From Tetrahymena elliotti 4EA (lineage: Eukaryota > Ciliophora > Oligohymenophorea > Hymenostomatida > Tetrahymenidae), in contig JH720317.1 of assembly GCA_000231825.2 (NCBI GenBank), positions 52,587 through 65,320 on the forward strand: a DNA stretch of 12,734 nucleotides, written 5' to 3'. A program made the position numbers and the translations under genes. Positions within the stretch are counted from its first letter, which is position 1. The number at the start of each line of letters is the position of its first letter. Shown in pieces: positions 1-9,889 of the stretch. The notes beneath the pieces are model-generated. The model was not told where the DNA came from. It searched no databases and saw only the letters and a list, made by a program, of their open reading frames with translations.

Positions 1-1460
1 GATTCAGATTTTAGATAGAAAATCCTAATTATAAGATATGAAAAGAAGAGAATCTCTATCTTTGTAAACCTTCAAGAGCCACAAATCCTTCTTTTTTATT
101 TTAATTTATTTTGAATTTATTAAATTCTATTATAAAATAAATATTTACACGGAAGACTTCTAATTTAATCTTAGCAAGCATTATTTATATTATCATAAAA
201 TAAAGGACATGTACTGACACAGATCCCATTCCAAAGGAAATAGTTTATTTAACACTCCTAACAATCATATCCATTTTATTGAAATGTTTAGCAAAACTGG
301 TTTTTCGCAATGCAGACTTAATTTTTATTTATTTTTTCTGAAGGGCATGAAGATACACAAATACCATTATCAAAGATACTGCTAGCTCCTGAACATTAAG
401 GGCATACTCCATTAGTAGGATTTATGTTATTGAAGCAAGATTCACATTAACTTGAAGAAGGTCCTGAGCAAGATAAACATGAAAAGTGACATTCATTAAC
501 AAAAACTTAAACTTATCCAATAGCAAAAGACTCATTTGAGATATCTTCACATCCACTTGTCTCTTTACCAACATTTTCCTTGCAATCTGTTCTGAAAGAA
601 ATGCTAAAATTAGAGTTTGCATCAATTAATGTGTGTTCATCTTTAATTATCAAATTTTTTTATATAAAATAGTTGCCTTAAAAGTAAATATATTTCTATA
701 TCAAATAAATAATTAATTTTATAAATAAAAAACAACATTTTAAGAAGGATTTGTTATTAAGTTTATTGTTGGTTCAATTAAATGCTAAGTAGAAGTTCAT
801 GATAAATAATAACTTTTAAAAGTAGAAAAAAAGAAGGAAAATTTACAATCTATTTTTGAAACAAGTATAAAAATTTTTGATATTATGACAAATTCTTATG
901 ATGAGAATTAAAAAAATGAATTTAAATTGAAAAATTACTTCTCTAAAAATAATTGATTTTTTAATCTTGGATTTTTCCAACTCTTTTTTAGCAAGTTTTT
1001 TCCCATTTTTAACTAACCTAACTAGCCTAACTATGGTCATATTTAATAATAGAAAGAGTTTAGCCCTGTGATCCAGCAATTATTGAGACAGTTTCATTAT
1101 CCCAAGTTTCTATTATGTAGATATCTACTCTAAAATTTACTTCAAAGTGAGGTGGAAGATTTTTAATGTTTAAAGTATTCGCTATACTGTCTCTCGTTAG
1201 TTAATAATTTCCAAGAATAACTTAATTAAACTCAGCATCATTTTAGTTGCATGTTACTTAAGTGTTAGAGTTTTACCATAAGCTGTTAGGAAAATTAGTG
1301 CCGCTATCAATCCTACTAACCCTACTATAAACTTAGGTGTCACAAACTAGTTATTATTAATAAATAAATATCTTAATATTTCAAAAGGAAAAAAACTACT
1401 AGCCTATTAAATTCTTAAATTGAAAATAAAGATCAACAAAGTAATTTTGAATATGCCCAT
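1..1460 (-). CDS. Paralogous cysteine-rich transmembrane-family protein, N-terminal 350 codons (runs off left edge)
   Basis: Exons (minus strand): 1460-1400, 1346-939, 640-149 and 90-1, the last continuing beyond the window. Read with TAA/TAG as Gln there is no TGA and all junction phases match those of the complete gene at 9475-5061. The ATG at 1460 begins a signal peptide, MGIFKITLLIFIFNLRIQQA. The first beta-rich module has TNFPNSLW and LPPHFEVNFRVDIYIIETWD, close to the paralogue's TTFPNSPW and IPPHYALNVRMDFYIINTWD. A cysteine-rich stretch with repeated CxxC follows in exon 3 (about residues 190-312). Exon 4 opens the second beta-rich module (GFVALEGLQRQRFSSFHI). A 16-codon addition near residue 127 includes three Ser-Gln-X repeats. 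Roughly half the aligned residues match the paralogue. The transmembrane half must lie left of position 1. The reading frame looks functional; the gene's biochemical role is not known. Confidence 0.85.
91..148 (-). other. Intron 3 of left paralogue (58 bp)
   Basis: The donor is GTAAATATTT after CTTCCGT and the acceptor is AAAAAAG before AAGGATTT, phase 1. It is equivalent to the 49-bp intron at 8327-8279. Confidence 0.8.
641..938 (-). other. Intron 2 of left paralogue (298 bp)
   Basis: The donor is GTAATTTTTC after TTTAGAGAA and the acceptor is AATTAAAG before ATGAACAC, phase 1. It is equivalent to the 179-bp intron at 8986-8808 but about 119 bp longer. No inverted repeats mark the extra length. 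Confidence 0.75.
1012..1038 (-). repeat. Three 9-bp units inside coding exon 2 of left gene
   Basis: On the plus strand the units are ACTAACCTA, ACTAGCCTA and ACTATGGTC (last degenerate), in frame with the gene. The first two, with a neighbouring codon, encode Ser-Gln-Ala/Ser-Gln-Val-like tripeptides. They sit in the 16-codon stretch missing from the complete paralogue, which points to growth by replication slippage. Confidence 0.55.
1347..1399 (-). other. Intron 1 of left paralogue (53 bp)
   Basis: The donor is GTAGTTTT after AGGCTA and the acceptor is AACTAG before TTTGTGAC. Only this acceptor gives the downstream frame ICDTQVYSRV. The other upstream AG sites tested (TATAG, GTAG and those following) all keep the wrong frame. 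Place and phase match intron 1 of the complete gene. Confidence 0.75.
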
Positions 1461-3781
1461 TTTTTTTGCATCTTATTATTGATTCTATTTAAATGAATAA
1501 TATTCACTAGTATTTTTTGTATATTAATTATGGATTTCATTTAAAAACAAAAGAGAAATTATATGAAATATATAGTAAGTAAAGTAAGTTTATTCCTATA
1601 TCTAAAAATACTAAGTAGGTCACAATCTATCACTTTTCATCATACAAAAATCCAAAAATAAGTAATAATATTAATTAATTTAATACTGCGAAATTTTTTC
1701 TTATTCAATTAACTACCTCACCACAAAAAAAACAATCATCTTTGTTATAATTTTAACAAAGTGTTAAGTATTTTCTTTTTACTGATAACAAGAAATGATA
1801 ATATGTAAAGTTTAATTATTTTTTTCATTCATCATTTATTTCATGCTTTTTAATACAATGATAATATACTAAACAAGCTTTTACATGATATGAAATCAAT
1901 AGTTTTTGATATAAAATTCAACCTAACTAATAATATTCTTATTATTTAATTCAAGAATTTCTTTTTATTATTATTATTTTCAAAATAAAGATTGACAGAT
2001 TTTCCAAAAATTTTTTAAGATATTTCCATTAATCAATTAATAATCCAAAATTTTTTAGAAACAATCTAAATGTCATATGATTTTCTAAATTTTGATTTAA
2101 AAATAATCAAAAAAATTTTAAGTTTTATGCTATTTGTCATAAAAAAGATACTAGCATTGTTTAAAAATGTACATTTTATGATAAATTAACAGAAATAATA
2201 AATTGGTTAGAGAAATATTTGATAAAAATTTGATTAAATTAAAAATATCAAGGTTTTGATAAAATGTTACATAAAATGGTTGGCAAATTGAAAAGGATAA
2301 AAGAATTTCTACAATTATTAAAGAATTTATTACTAATTAATTACCAAATCAAAATACGCAAATTTTGTTACATACCTTAAACAAATCATTCTTTTCTTTT
2401 TATTTTTGAGCTAGTTTAATTTCTTCTGATTTAATTATCTTTCATTCCTTATTACTTTAATACTTTTATCAAAAATTACTTAAATATCAATATTTTAGTT
2501 TTTATCAGAATAAATAATAGTAAGTACTATAATTAATATTAATGAAAGTTCTGGTATTTCTATCTTTTTTAACCACAAAAAAATTAAATTACACAATAGA
2601 TTTTGCTTAGTTAAAGTTAACATTTGTAATTATTTGACTCAATCTAATTGTATTCTTTAAAAAAAATTATTAGACAAGTTTTATGTTTTGACATTTTTTT
2701 TCATTAATTTCCTTTTTAGAACTTTTTCATTTTCAATATACTTAATAAATATACGTTTTATTATTATTCTAATACCAGAAGTTATCAAATTCTTATGAAC
2801 TAAACTTAATACTTGAAATTAAATTTAAATTCTAGCATATAAAAAGAATAAATTTTAAAATTAGAAGATTTTAAATTGAGATTATTTATTCATAAATAAT
2901 AAAAATGTGAGAAAATGCATTCAGCTTCAGATATTAATATAAAAAAGAAAGTCCAGATTTTATAAATGTATTTTGTAGACTAGTAAAAAAAGGATTGATA
3001 ATACTGGGAGATTTTTTTTTTAAACAAATCAAATAAAAAATGAATTATGTGCTATCAAGTTAAAGATTAATCGTAAATAATTCATTTTGGGAATAAAAAA
3101 ATTGTTTCTCAATTCAATTACTACACTTTTTTCTATGCTTTGCTTTGCTAAATCTCAGATTATTTATTAATGATCTTAATTTTCTTAATAAAATGTTTAA
3201 AGTTGAAAATTTACCTTTTATTCTAATTGTTTTTTGAAACCTTAATTGTTATGAGGGAATTTTGTTTGATAAGTGAGTAAAATATCAAAATTGTTTATTA
3301 TTTTGAAGCTATCCCTGAAAATATCATAATTCAAAAAAGCATAACACCTCTAATTAAATTCAAGTAAAGGTTAAATAATATATTGGCCTTCCCAAAATAA
3401 AAAGAGAAGTAGTAATAAAAAACTTCTGTTGCCAATAGAAAAATGATTAAACTAGCAAATTGTTTTGGGGTTAAAATAGTAAAATGAGTAATAGGGTAAT
3501 AATTTTATTCATAATATAATAAAATCTAAAAATTGTTAATTATGATATCACTAATTAAAAATTAGAAAAAATAAAGTTCTATCTATAATAAAAAAATTAT
3601 TGTAATAACAAGTATTTTTATATTCATAATTAGAAAAATATATTAAAAATAAAACTGAAAGTAACTTGATTGTTTTATTGGCTGATAAGAACATAAAATA
3701 TAAGTAATAAGATCTTTTTAAAGGAAAAAACACTTTAATTCTTTTATTGAATTGAATTTTATTAGGATAGAATTTGTTTGA
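1461..3781. other. Spacer upstream of left gene, no gene recognised
   Basis: A/T-rich spacer of about 2.3 kb. Positions 1461-1600 and 2500-3781 align patchily with 9476-9600 and 9620-11444. About 900 bp (roughly 1600-2500) has no counterpart there. Reading frames of 60-100 codons under the ciliate code occur on both strands, but with TGA as the only stop that is expected by chance at this composition. No promoter motif could be identified with confidence. Confidence 0.6.
2572..2604. other. 33-bp block perfectly conserved in both spacers (left copy)
   Basis: Identical over all 33 positions to 9689-9721, beginning ACCACAAAAAAATT and ending CAATAGATTTT, while the flanks on each side have diverged heavily. 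It lies about 1.1 kb upstream of the left gene's ATG. Function is unknown; it could be a regulatory site, part of an unrecognised small RNA, or a gene-conversion tract. Confidence 0.55.
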
Positions 3782-4590
3782 TCATAATGTTTAGTCATTA
3801 TTTTAAAATTTACTTTCTTTTACTTTTTAAATCTCACAATTTACACATTAATATTTATAAGCTTAATTGATGCCATAGCAACTTAAATTTGATGGATTTT
3901 TACTGTTATAAAGATTAAAAATATTGATATTATACCAGCAGCAGAGAGTAAATACCTTAATTAAATCCAAAAAATATTTAAGCTATCTTCATAAACCATC
4001 CATGTAATAGAAAGTAAAGCAATTAAAATGTTTATTTTACTGAAAATTCATATCTAATTTATTTTAGTCTATAATAAATAAAGTTTTTTTCCAATTAAAA
4101 ATAGAACTTCTATAGAAAATAAAAGCTGTAAAAATACTATTTGCAAGTTTATGAGCAGTAATATACCAAAACAAAGCCACTTGAGAAATAATGTTTAGTA
4201 ATTGCAAATTTTTAGAATGAACTTTTAATATTTAGTTTCATGTTTGTAAACCTATTTAATTTCTAATTCTATTTAATCCTTATTGAATTATAAATTTTTA
4301 AGAAGCTAAACATAATCCACCAAAAATATTAACATCTACTAATTTCTAAGTCATTTAATGTTATATTTTATTTATCTAAAGCCAAATACATAATATTATT
4401 TCAAAAATTTTAAGAAAACTACTCTAGAAGTTATTTTGAAAAAGAAGTTATAGTTATTCATAAATTCATACAAAATTTTAGTAATTTTAATATCAAATTT
4501 TTTAAAGCCAAGGCTCAATAAATAGAATAGCATGAATATACACTATATAATAATAGCTGGAATCAAACTGTTAAAAGAAAAACTCAAAAG
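3782..4590 (-). pseudogene. Truncated, frameshifted C-terminal fragment of the same transmembrane family
   Basis: Read on the minus strand, this stretch resembles the membrane half of the complete gene from about residue 983 onward. Recognisable pieces are NSLIPAIIIQ, FYLLSLGFKKF and KITSRVVFLKF, matching SNIIQTVIVW, YFLSLAYEKL and KITSGIVVLTF. A one-base deletion near 4405 then throws the frame before the segment matching EIALCVWLQ, and further small indels follow. No start, signal peptide, cysteine-rich region or first transmembrane helix precedes it; similarity fades at about 4590. The 3' end is placed at the TGA (3784-3782) aligning with the equivalent TGA of the right pseudogene. It lies about 470 bp downstream of the complete gene and is probably a remnant left by unequal exchange in the array. 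Boundaries are approximate. Confidence 0.75.
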
Positions 4591-4599
4591 TGATTAGAT

Positions 4600-5060
4600 G
4601 CAATCATTAGCTTTGTATTAAATGATGAATAGGAATTCAAGAAATTTTGTAAATAAAATATGTTAGAAGGGGAATAAAAAGTAACTCCCCAAAATAAAGT
4701 AGAAAATTAAGTAATAAAAGGAATTAAAAATTAAGTTTTCTAATGAAAATATAGTAAACTAGAGATAATAAATCTCAAAAATTGTTTAAACAAATTAACT
4801 CCTAAAAATTTGAATAGGAAAATTTATTAGAATTGAAGTATTGATAGAATAATATTTTATATTTTTCAGAAAATTAATTTATGACAAATATCTTTTATCA
4901 TTAATAAATAGCTAGAGTAATTTTGTATCATTTTAAAATTATCTTTATCTTTAAATAAAAAAATAAAAATTAAAAGAAAAAATAGAATGATAATATTTTT
5001 AACTTATTATTTATTAATATTTTTTTGATTAATATGCTTCAATACCAGCTAAAATATAAT
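4600..5060. other. Spacer between complete gene and truncated fragment, no gene recognised
   Basis: About 460 bp of A/T-rich DNA downstream of the TGA at 5061. It must contain the 3' UTR and polyadenylation site of the complete gene, though no signal can be assigned. No clear match to either duplicated spacer was seen. One short G/C foldback (GGGGA at 4669-4673 with TCCCC at 4686-4690) stands out. Confidence 0.55.
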
Positions 5061-8000
5061 TCAAATATTTTCTAATTTATCTAATTTCTATTATTTTAAG
5101 TCCTTAAGTGATAGATTGGTCTTTATAGATTAAATCTTTTCTTTCAGTGTTTGAATAAGAAGAATCATTATTTAGATAAATATTAAAGATATTGAAATCA
5201 TGCTGATTGCTGACAAGATGTGTCTTGTCTCTTCAGAAAAATTATTTAGATTGTCACCATAAGCAAGCCATGTGATAGAAAATAAAGCAATCAAAAAATT
5301 AATATGTGCAAATATCTATATTTTGTTCATCTAAGCTTAGAAATAGGGCCTTTTTATTATTATAATTATAGTCTCTAAAGCAAATAAAATCTAGACAAGT
5401 ATTACTTATTATATTTTATTGGATTAAGAAGTTGTTATTAAAAGAACATAAATTATTTTTCTTACCAAAACAAATCCATTAAAAATATAGTATTTCTTTT
5501 TGAAGTTTAAAACTGAGAATTATTACAATTTATTTTAAATAGTATAGACTATCTTTTGAAGTCTATTTATCTGCTCTCCCTTTTTACTTTTCTACAATCC
5601 TAGATTAACAATAAATAGTTGAGTAACTAAAAATAGTACTGCAAAAGCAATACCAAAATATGACTTTAAACTTTTTTCAGATTATGTTTCACTGAACTAC
5701 AGCCAAACACATAATGCAATTTCATAAAATGTTAATACAACTATTCCTGAAGTAATTTTGTAAAAGAAATTAGTGTATATTTCATTCATTGTACTATCTA
5801 TAAATTTAATTGTTTTTAAATTTAATTTTTCATAAGCTAAACTTAAAAAATAGACTACTAAAAAGATCATCCAAACAATAACAGTCTAAATTATGTTGCT
5901 AAATAAAAAGGAATCTATCTATTCTCTTTAGAATGTTTCAGGAACTGAAGCGTTTTTAGCAGTTATATTTGGTAAAAACTCAAAGTTAGCAAAATCAAAA
6001 ATCTTTAAAAAAATATAGAGCTCTTTAGGATAGTTTACATTTAAAAATTTTAGATAATTAACTGACTATAATAGATCAAAAAGGGTTACAAATGTTTGGA
6101 AAGGAACAAAAAAGAGTAGCAAGTAACTTAAAAATCCAAAGAAAGCATTAAATACAGTGTTGATATATAAGTTATTTCCATAAGCATCTGATGCTGATAC
6201 TTTTATTGAAGGAAGCTTAGAGTTAATTGATTTTTTTAGAAGCGAGCTGTTAAATTTATCAGTAATATCTGATTAATTAAATTTAACTAAAAGATTTATA
6301 TTATTAAAAGGTTTATAGACTCTAATTTAAATCTGAATAGTTTATGTCATCAATTTGTTTAAAATAACACCTTTTGTTAAAATATAAATATCGTAATCAT
6401 CAATTTTTTTAGCATCCAAAAAACCTTTTATATTTTCTGTATTTGATATTGAAATTTCTCTATCAAAATATATTTCACCTGAAATTTCATAATAATTTGA
6501 TATGTAAGAATACTATGCTTCTAATCTTAAATATGGAGTAGGCCCATCAGTTATGGTTGTACAAAGAGATTGGCTCAAAAATTATCCATCTTATTGAATA
6601 ATAAAAAGTAAATTAAATCAATAAAATTTTGTGTAATCATAAAAATGAACTTTGATTTTACTCAAAAAAATAATTAAAAATTTTTTCTTTAAGTTTTCAA
6701 AAAGAGAAGCTTGTAAAAAGAATTTTTAAATTTTAGTTTTATTTCTTCCTCATTAATAAGTTTATTAAATGTTTGATCAATGAGAAAAATTTTGATTAAC
6801 TTTCAAATTTTGAAATATTTTTTTTAAATGAATAAAATTAAATTACTGTTTAATGGATTAAAGCATTTATAACCACTTTCTATCTTACAGTTATGAGAAC
6901 AGCCATCATTATCAACAAGATTGTTATCATCACATTAAATGGTTTTACTTACTCCATATTCCAATAAAAGTTTATCTGTTAATAAATAACCTTTTCCGCA
7001 TACCTCTTCACATTTCTATGTCTAAAAATTATATTTTACTCCTTAACATGTAGAACATGATAAATCACAAGTCTAGCAAACATTTGTTTTACTTAAGTAC
7101 TTTCCAATAATACATTATTAACATACTGGTGTATTTGTAGCATCAAAACTACAAGAATCACAAAATGGATGATTACATGATAAGCATTAAGTCATATTGT
7201 AATCGAGAGAGGTTCCTAAAGGACAAGATAAAACACAAGATCCATTGTATAAATAATATCCTTAAATACATTTTTAGCAACTACTTTATGTGGCAGAATC
7301 ACAAACTATACACCTTTAATCTTGGCATATTTTTCTACATATTTGATTCTAATCATCAGTCTAAAATCCCTAGTCACATATTGCAGTACATGCGAGGGTT
7401 ATTGGATTCCAGTATTATTTACTTGGAGTTTGAGGGCAAGTAACACAATCATTAGTTAATGAAAGATTATAAGAATTTTTGCATACTAAACATTTGCTTT
7501 AATTACAAACTTTGCAATTAGGGGTGGAGCATTGTTAACATTATTTTAATAATGAATTTTAATAGTAACCTTCTGGGCATTAAGTTACACATTTATCACC
7601 TAGTAAAAAATAGCCATTTTAACAGCTTAAACATGAATTAGTATTATCAGCCTTACATCTATCACAAAAAGCAGAAGCTGTGCACTATTATTAAAATAAT
7701 AAAATATTAGATTTTTATTTTGAAATATATTTTTTTAATTAAAGAACTTACTGAATAGCCACCAACAATAAAATCTCTTATTCCAAGATGAAAGTCTGAT
7801 TAATTTTCTATAGAAATTGATAAGGTAGATAAATTAGTATCTTCTAATACATATATAAACTCTCCATAAGCATCACCATATTCAAAGCCACACAAGCTTT
7901 CAGATGTTTTTTAGATATATTTTATAGAATCATTAATATTAATTAGAGTTGATCCAGAAGGAGTTTGGAATGTAGAAATAATACTCTGACTAGAACTAAG

Positions 8001-9475
8001 ATTGCTTAATTAGTAATCTATTAAATAGAATTTAAAACCAATCTATAAAAAATTATGAGGCTAATCAATTTAAACATCTATCTTAAATATTGTCTTTTTT
8101 ATTCCAGACATAAAGCCTCCAAGTAATTAAATATCACCACATAGTGTATACATAGCATTATTACTAAATAGAAATCCTTCATTATTTGAATTCAAATTTT
8201 CTAAAGTAAAGCCCAATTCATTTATATGAAAAGAAGAAAATCTTGAATTCTACAAGCCCTCTAAAGCTATAAATCCATCTATTTTTTTATTTTATTTGAA
8301 CATAAATTTTTAAAACTAAAAAATTACTTGGAAGGCTTGTTATTTAATTTTAGCAAATGCTATTTACATTACCATATAATAAAGGGCAATTTTTTACACA
8401 TAATCCCTTCTGAATGTAATAATTTATTTTACATTACTAACATTCACCATTTTATGAGTAAGTTTAACAAAACTGATCTCTTTAAACACAAATTTGGTTT
8501 TTATTCACCATATCAGAAGGACAGGAAGACACACAATCACCTTTATTAAAAATATTATTTACTCCCTAGCATGGTGGACAAATTCCATTTGTTGGATTAA
8601 TATTATTGAAACATAATATACAATCAGACTGCAGTGGGCCTTAACAAGATAAACATGAAGGATGGCACTCATTCACAAAAATCTAAATCTATCCAATACC
8701 AAGAGATTCATTACTAGTACCTTCACCACAACCATATTAAACATATGAACAATTAGTTTTAATAGTAATATTTAAATTAGAGTTTCCATCTACATATTTG
8801 TATTCTCCTTAATTTTTAAAAAATATTTTAAAAATTTAATATTTAATGTTATTAAATTAAAAAGTATTCCTCTAATTTTTAGATTAGAATGGTAATATTT
8901 TCTATTTTTTTTTATATCCAAGAATAATTTAATAAAACTAAACTTTATTTAATTTTAGAAAAAAAATATTTAAATAAAAATTTTACCCCTGTAGAAATAA
9001 CTAATATTTTAGTCTTTAAAACATATTCTTTCTAGATTAATTTTGCTATTCCTATGATCATATTTATATTCATTTAGAGGATTTGGTCCAATAACAACTT
9101 GTAAGACTTCATAATCCCAGGTATTGATTATATAGAAATCCATCCTTACATTTAAAGCATAGTGAGGGGGAATATTATGTAATTGTAAAGAGTTAGCTAT
9201 ACCATTTTGAGTTAATTCATATTAACCTAGTATTTTGTAGTTGAACTCAGGATCATTCAAAGTACAACTAAAATAGGTTTTATCTATCCATGGACTGTTT
9301 GGAAAAGTAGTTTCATTAACTCTTTCATATATTTCTATTTCACCAACTTTTGTTTAAAATTAAATATATTAATATTCTTATAAGCTAGGTAAATGCCAAT
9401 TTTTAAAATTTTACTTATAAATTAAATTTGTAAATTTAAAGTTAAAATAACAAAAATGATTTATAATCTATTCAT
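5061..9475 (-). CDS. Cysteine-rich multi-pass transmembrane protein, complete, six exons, ciliate code
   Basis: Exons (minus strand): 9475-9415, 9346-8987, 8807-8328, 8278-7752, 7684-6847, 6589-5061. They total 3795 nt, exactly 1264 codons plus TGA, with TAA/TAG read as Gln. The ATG at 9475 starts a hydrophobic signal peptide (residues 1-20). Residues 21-140 form a beta-rich module with a PPHYALNVRMDFYIINTWD motif (80-98). A first cysteine-rich stretch has CxxC pairs at 188-292. A second beta-rich module (301-476) has a matching QPHNFLQIGFKFYLID segment. The second cysteine-rich stretch (477-755) has about 41 Cys and ends in a CDDNNLVDNDGC..C..E.G..C motif (727-750) resembling DUF4215/Myxococcus cysteine repeats. 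A membrane-proximal domain (756-898) precedes about eight hydrophobic helices near 899-925, 988-1008, 1034-1054, 1066-1087, 1123-1142, 1150-1168, 1180-1199 and 1212-1236. The tail is Lys/Gln-rich. The architecture implies a large extracellular part on the cell surface or an endomembrane. Ligand and function are unknown. It is the only complete copy in the tandem array. Confidence 0.9.
6590..6846 (-). other. Intron 5 of complete gene (257 bp)
   Basis: The donor is GTAATTTA after CCATTAAACA and the acceptor is CAATAAG before ATGGATAA, phase 1. Removal joins CFNPLN to NGQFLSQSLC and restores a frame open for 509 codons to the final TGA. It lies between the DUF4215-like motif and the membrane-proximal domain. 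It is the longest intron of this gene, and its interior is simple A/T sequence with no recognisable insert. Confidence 0.75.
7685..7751 (-). other. Intron 4 of complete gene (67 bp)
   Basis: The donor is GTAAGTTC, a strong 5' site, and the acceptor is TAATAATAG, phase 0. It separates the second beta-rich module from the second cysteine-rich region, so it sits on a domain boundary. Confidence 0.85.
8279..8327 (-). other. Intron 3 of complete gene (49 bp)
   Basis: The donor is GTAATTTTTT and the acceptor is AAAATAG, phase 1. Without removal the frame reaches TGA soon after, near 8224. With removal it reads SLPNGFIALEG, matching SLPQGFVALEG in the left paralogue, whose intron lies at 148-91. 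Confidence 0.85.
8808..8986 (-). other. Intron 2 of complete gene (179 bp)
   Basis: The donor is GTAAAATTTT after TACAGGG and the acceptor is AATTAAG before GAGAATAC, phase 1. Splicing joins NYFYRG to EYKYVDGN. The matching intron in the left paralogue is 938-641, with the same phase but 298 bp long. Confidence 0.8.
9347..9414 (-). other. Intron 1 of complete gene (68 bp)
   Basis: The donor is GTAAAA after TTTATAA and the acceptor is AAAAG before TTGGTG. It separates the signal-peptide exon from the first beta-rich module and has phase 1. The paralogue at 1460 has an intron at the same place and phase, which supports the ATG chosen at 9475. Nearby alternative AGs (for example CCTAG at about 9386) would give a 30-bp intron and a wrong frame. 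Confidence 0.75.
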
Positions 9476-9688
9476 TTTGGTTTTAAGAATTTATTGATTT
9501 TAATCAAATATTTATTTTAATATTAATTACTTTTAATTTTTTAATTAAGTCTTTGATAAAGAAACAAAAGGGAATTAAAGTAAAAAAAAAAAGTAAGCTT
9601 AAATTTTATATTGAATAAAAAATTAGTATTCAAGTATTTATCAAAATCCAAATTAGCACTAAAGTTTCTTGCTTTTATTATTTTTTTG

Positions 9689-9721
9689 ACCACAAAAAAA
9701 TTAAATTACACAATAGATTTT
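9689..9721. other. 33-bp block perfectly conserved in both spacers (right copy)
   Basis: Identical to 2572-2604. It lies about 215 bp upstream of the ATG of the complete gene and about 60 bp from the TIR element. Weaker similarity extends on the high-coordinate side (CTTANTTAAAGTTA). Confidence 0.55.
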
Positions 9722-9779
9722 ACTTAATTAAAGTTATTATTTATATTTATTTTTATATATTAATTATTAGAGAAGCTTA

Positions 9780-9792
9780 CTGTAGATCCTCC
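9780..9792 (+). repeat. Left terminal inverted repeat, 13 bp
   Basis: CTGTAGATCCTCC, paired with 9890-9902 and differing at the second base. Including the flanking TA the match covers 14 of 15 positions. Confidence 0.85.
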
Positions 9793-9889
9793 ACTAAATT
9801 GAGTAAAAATTCTTAGTAGTAAAATGAATGAGGAAAATTTAGTTTCTAGGTTTTGTGAAAAATTCGAAGTCTACTTTTTTCGAAATAAA

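Larger units (their letters stand above)
1..4590. repeat. Left copy of large ancient tandem duplication
   Basis: This block and 8189-12295 share the same order: gene start, upstream spacer, decayed 3' end of the preceding gene. Matching anchors include 1 with 8189, ATG 1460 with 9475, the 33-bp block 2572 with 9689, TATCAAATTCT 2783 with 10031, TATGATATCACTAAT near 3541 with 11229, and TGA 3784 with 11447. Spacer similarity is patchy, which implies an old duplication. It probably continues beyond the left edge. Confidence 0.75.

Noticed and set aside
422..625. 67-codon minus-strand frame, and another at 843-1079
   Set aside because: They overlap exons 3 and 2 of the left gene in the wrong frame, or run into its intron 2.
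1717..1740. CCACAAAAAAAACAATCA, similar to the start of the conserved 33-bp block
   Set aside because: Only the CCACAAAAAAA part matches; the remainder differs, so it is not a third copy.
2060..2380. Minus-strand frame of about 100 codons under the ciliate code
   Set aside because: With TGA the only stop at this A/T content, open runs of this length arise by chance. It is hydrophobic and low complexity, and no start or family match was seen.
3465..3470. TTGGGG, a Tetrahymena-type telomere unit, and CCCCAA at 4687-4692
   Set aside because: Each is a single unit embedded in spacer DNA with no tandem array, so neither marks a chromosome end.
3551..3733. 60-codon minus-strand frame
   Set aside because: Lies downstream of the truncated pseudogene fragment in spacer DNA, with no conservation of frame in the right copy.
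7165..7443. 92-codon plus-strand frame, and another at 8328-8549
   Set aside because: Both are antisense to verified exons of the complete gene and have no independent support.
5061..9475. Reading the gene with the Euplotes code (TGA as Cys) or the standard code
   Set aside because: TAA and TAG occur throughout the exons at positions consistent with Gln, and the single in-frame TGA falls exactly at the end. The standard code would place many stops in well-conserved segments.
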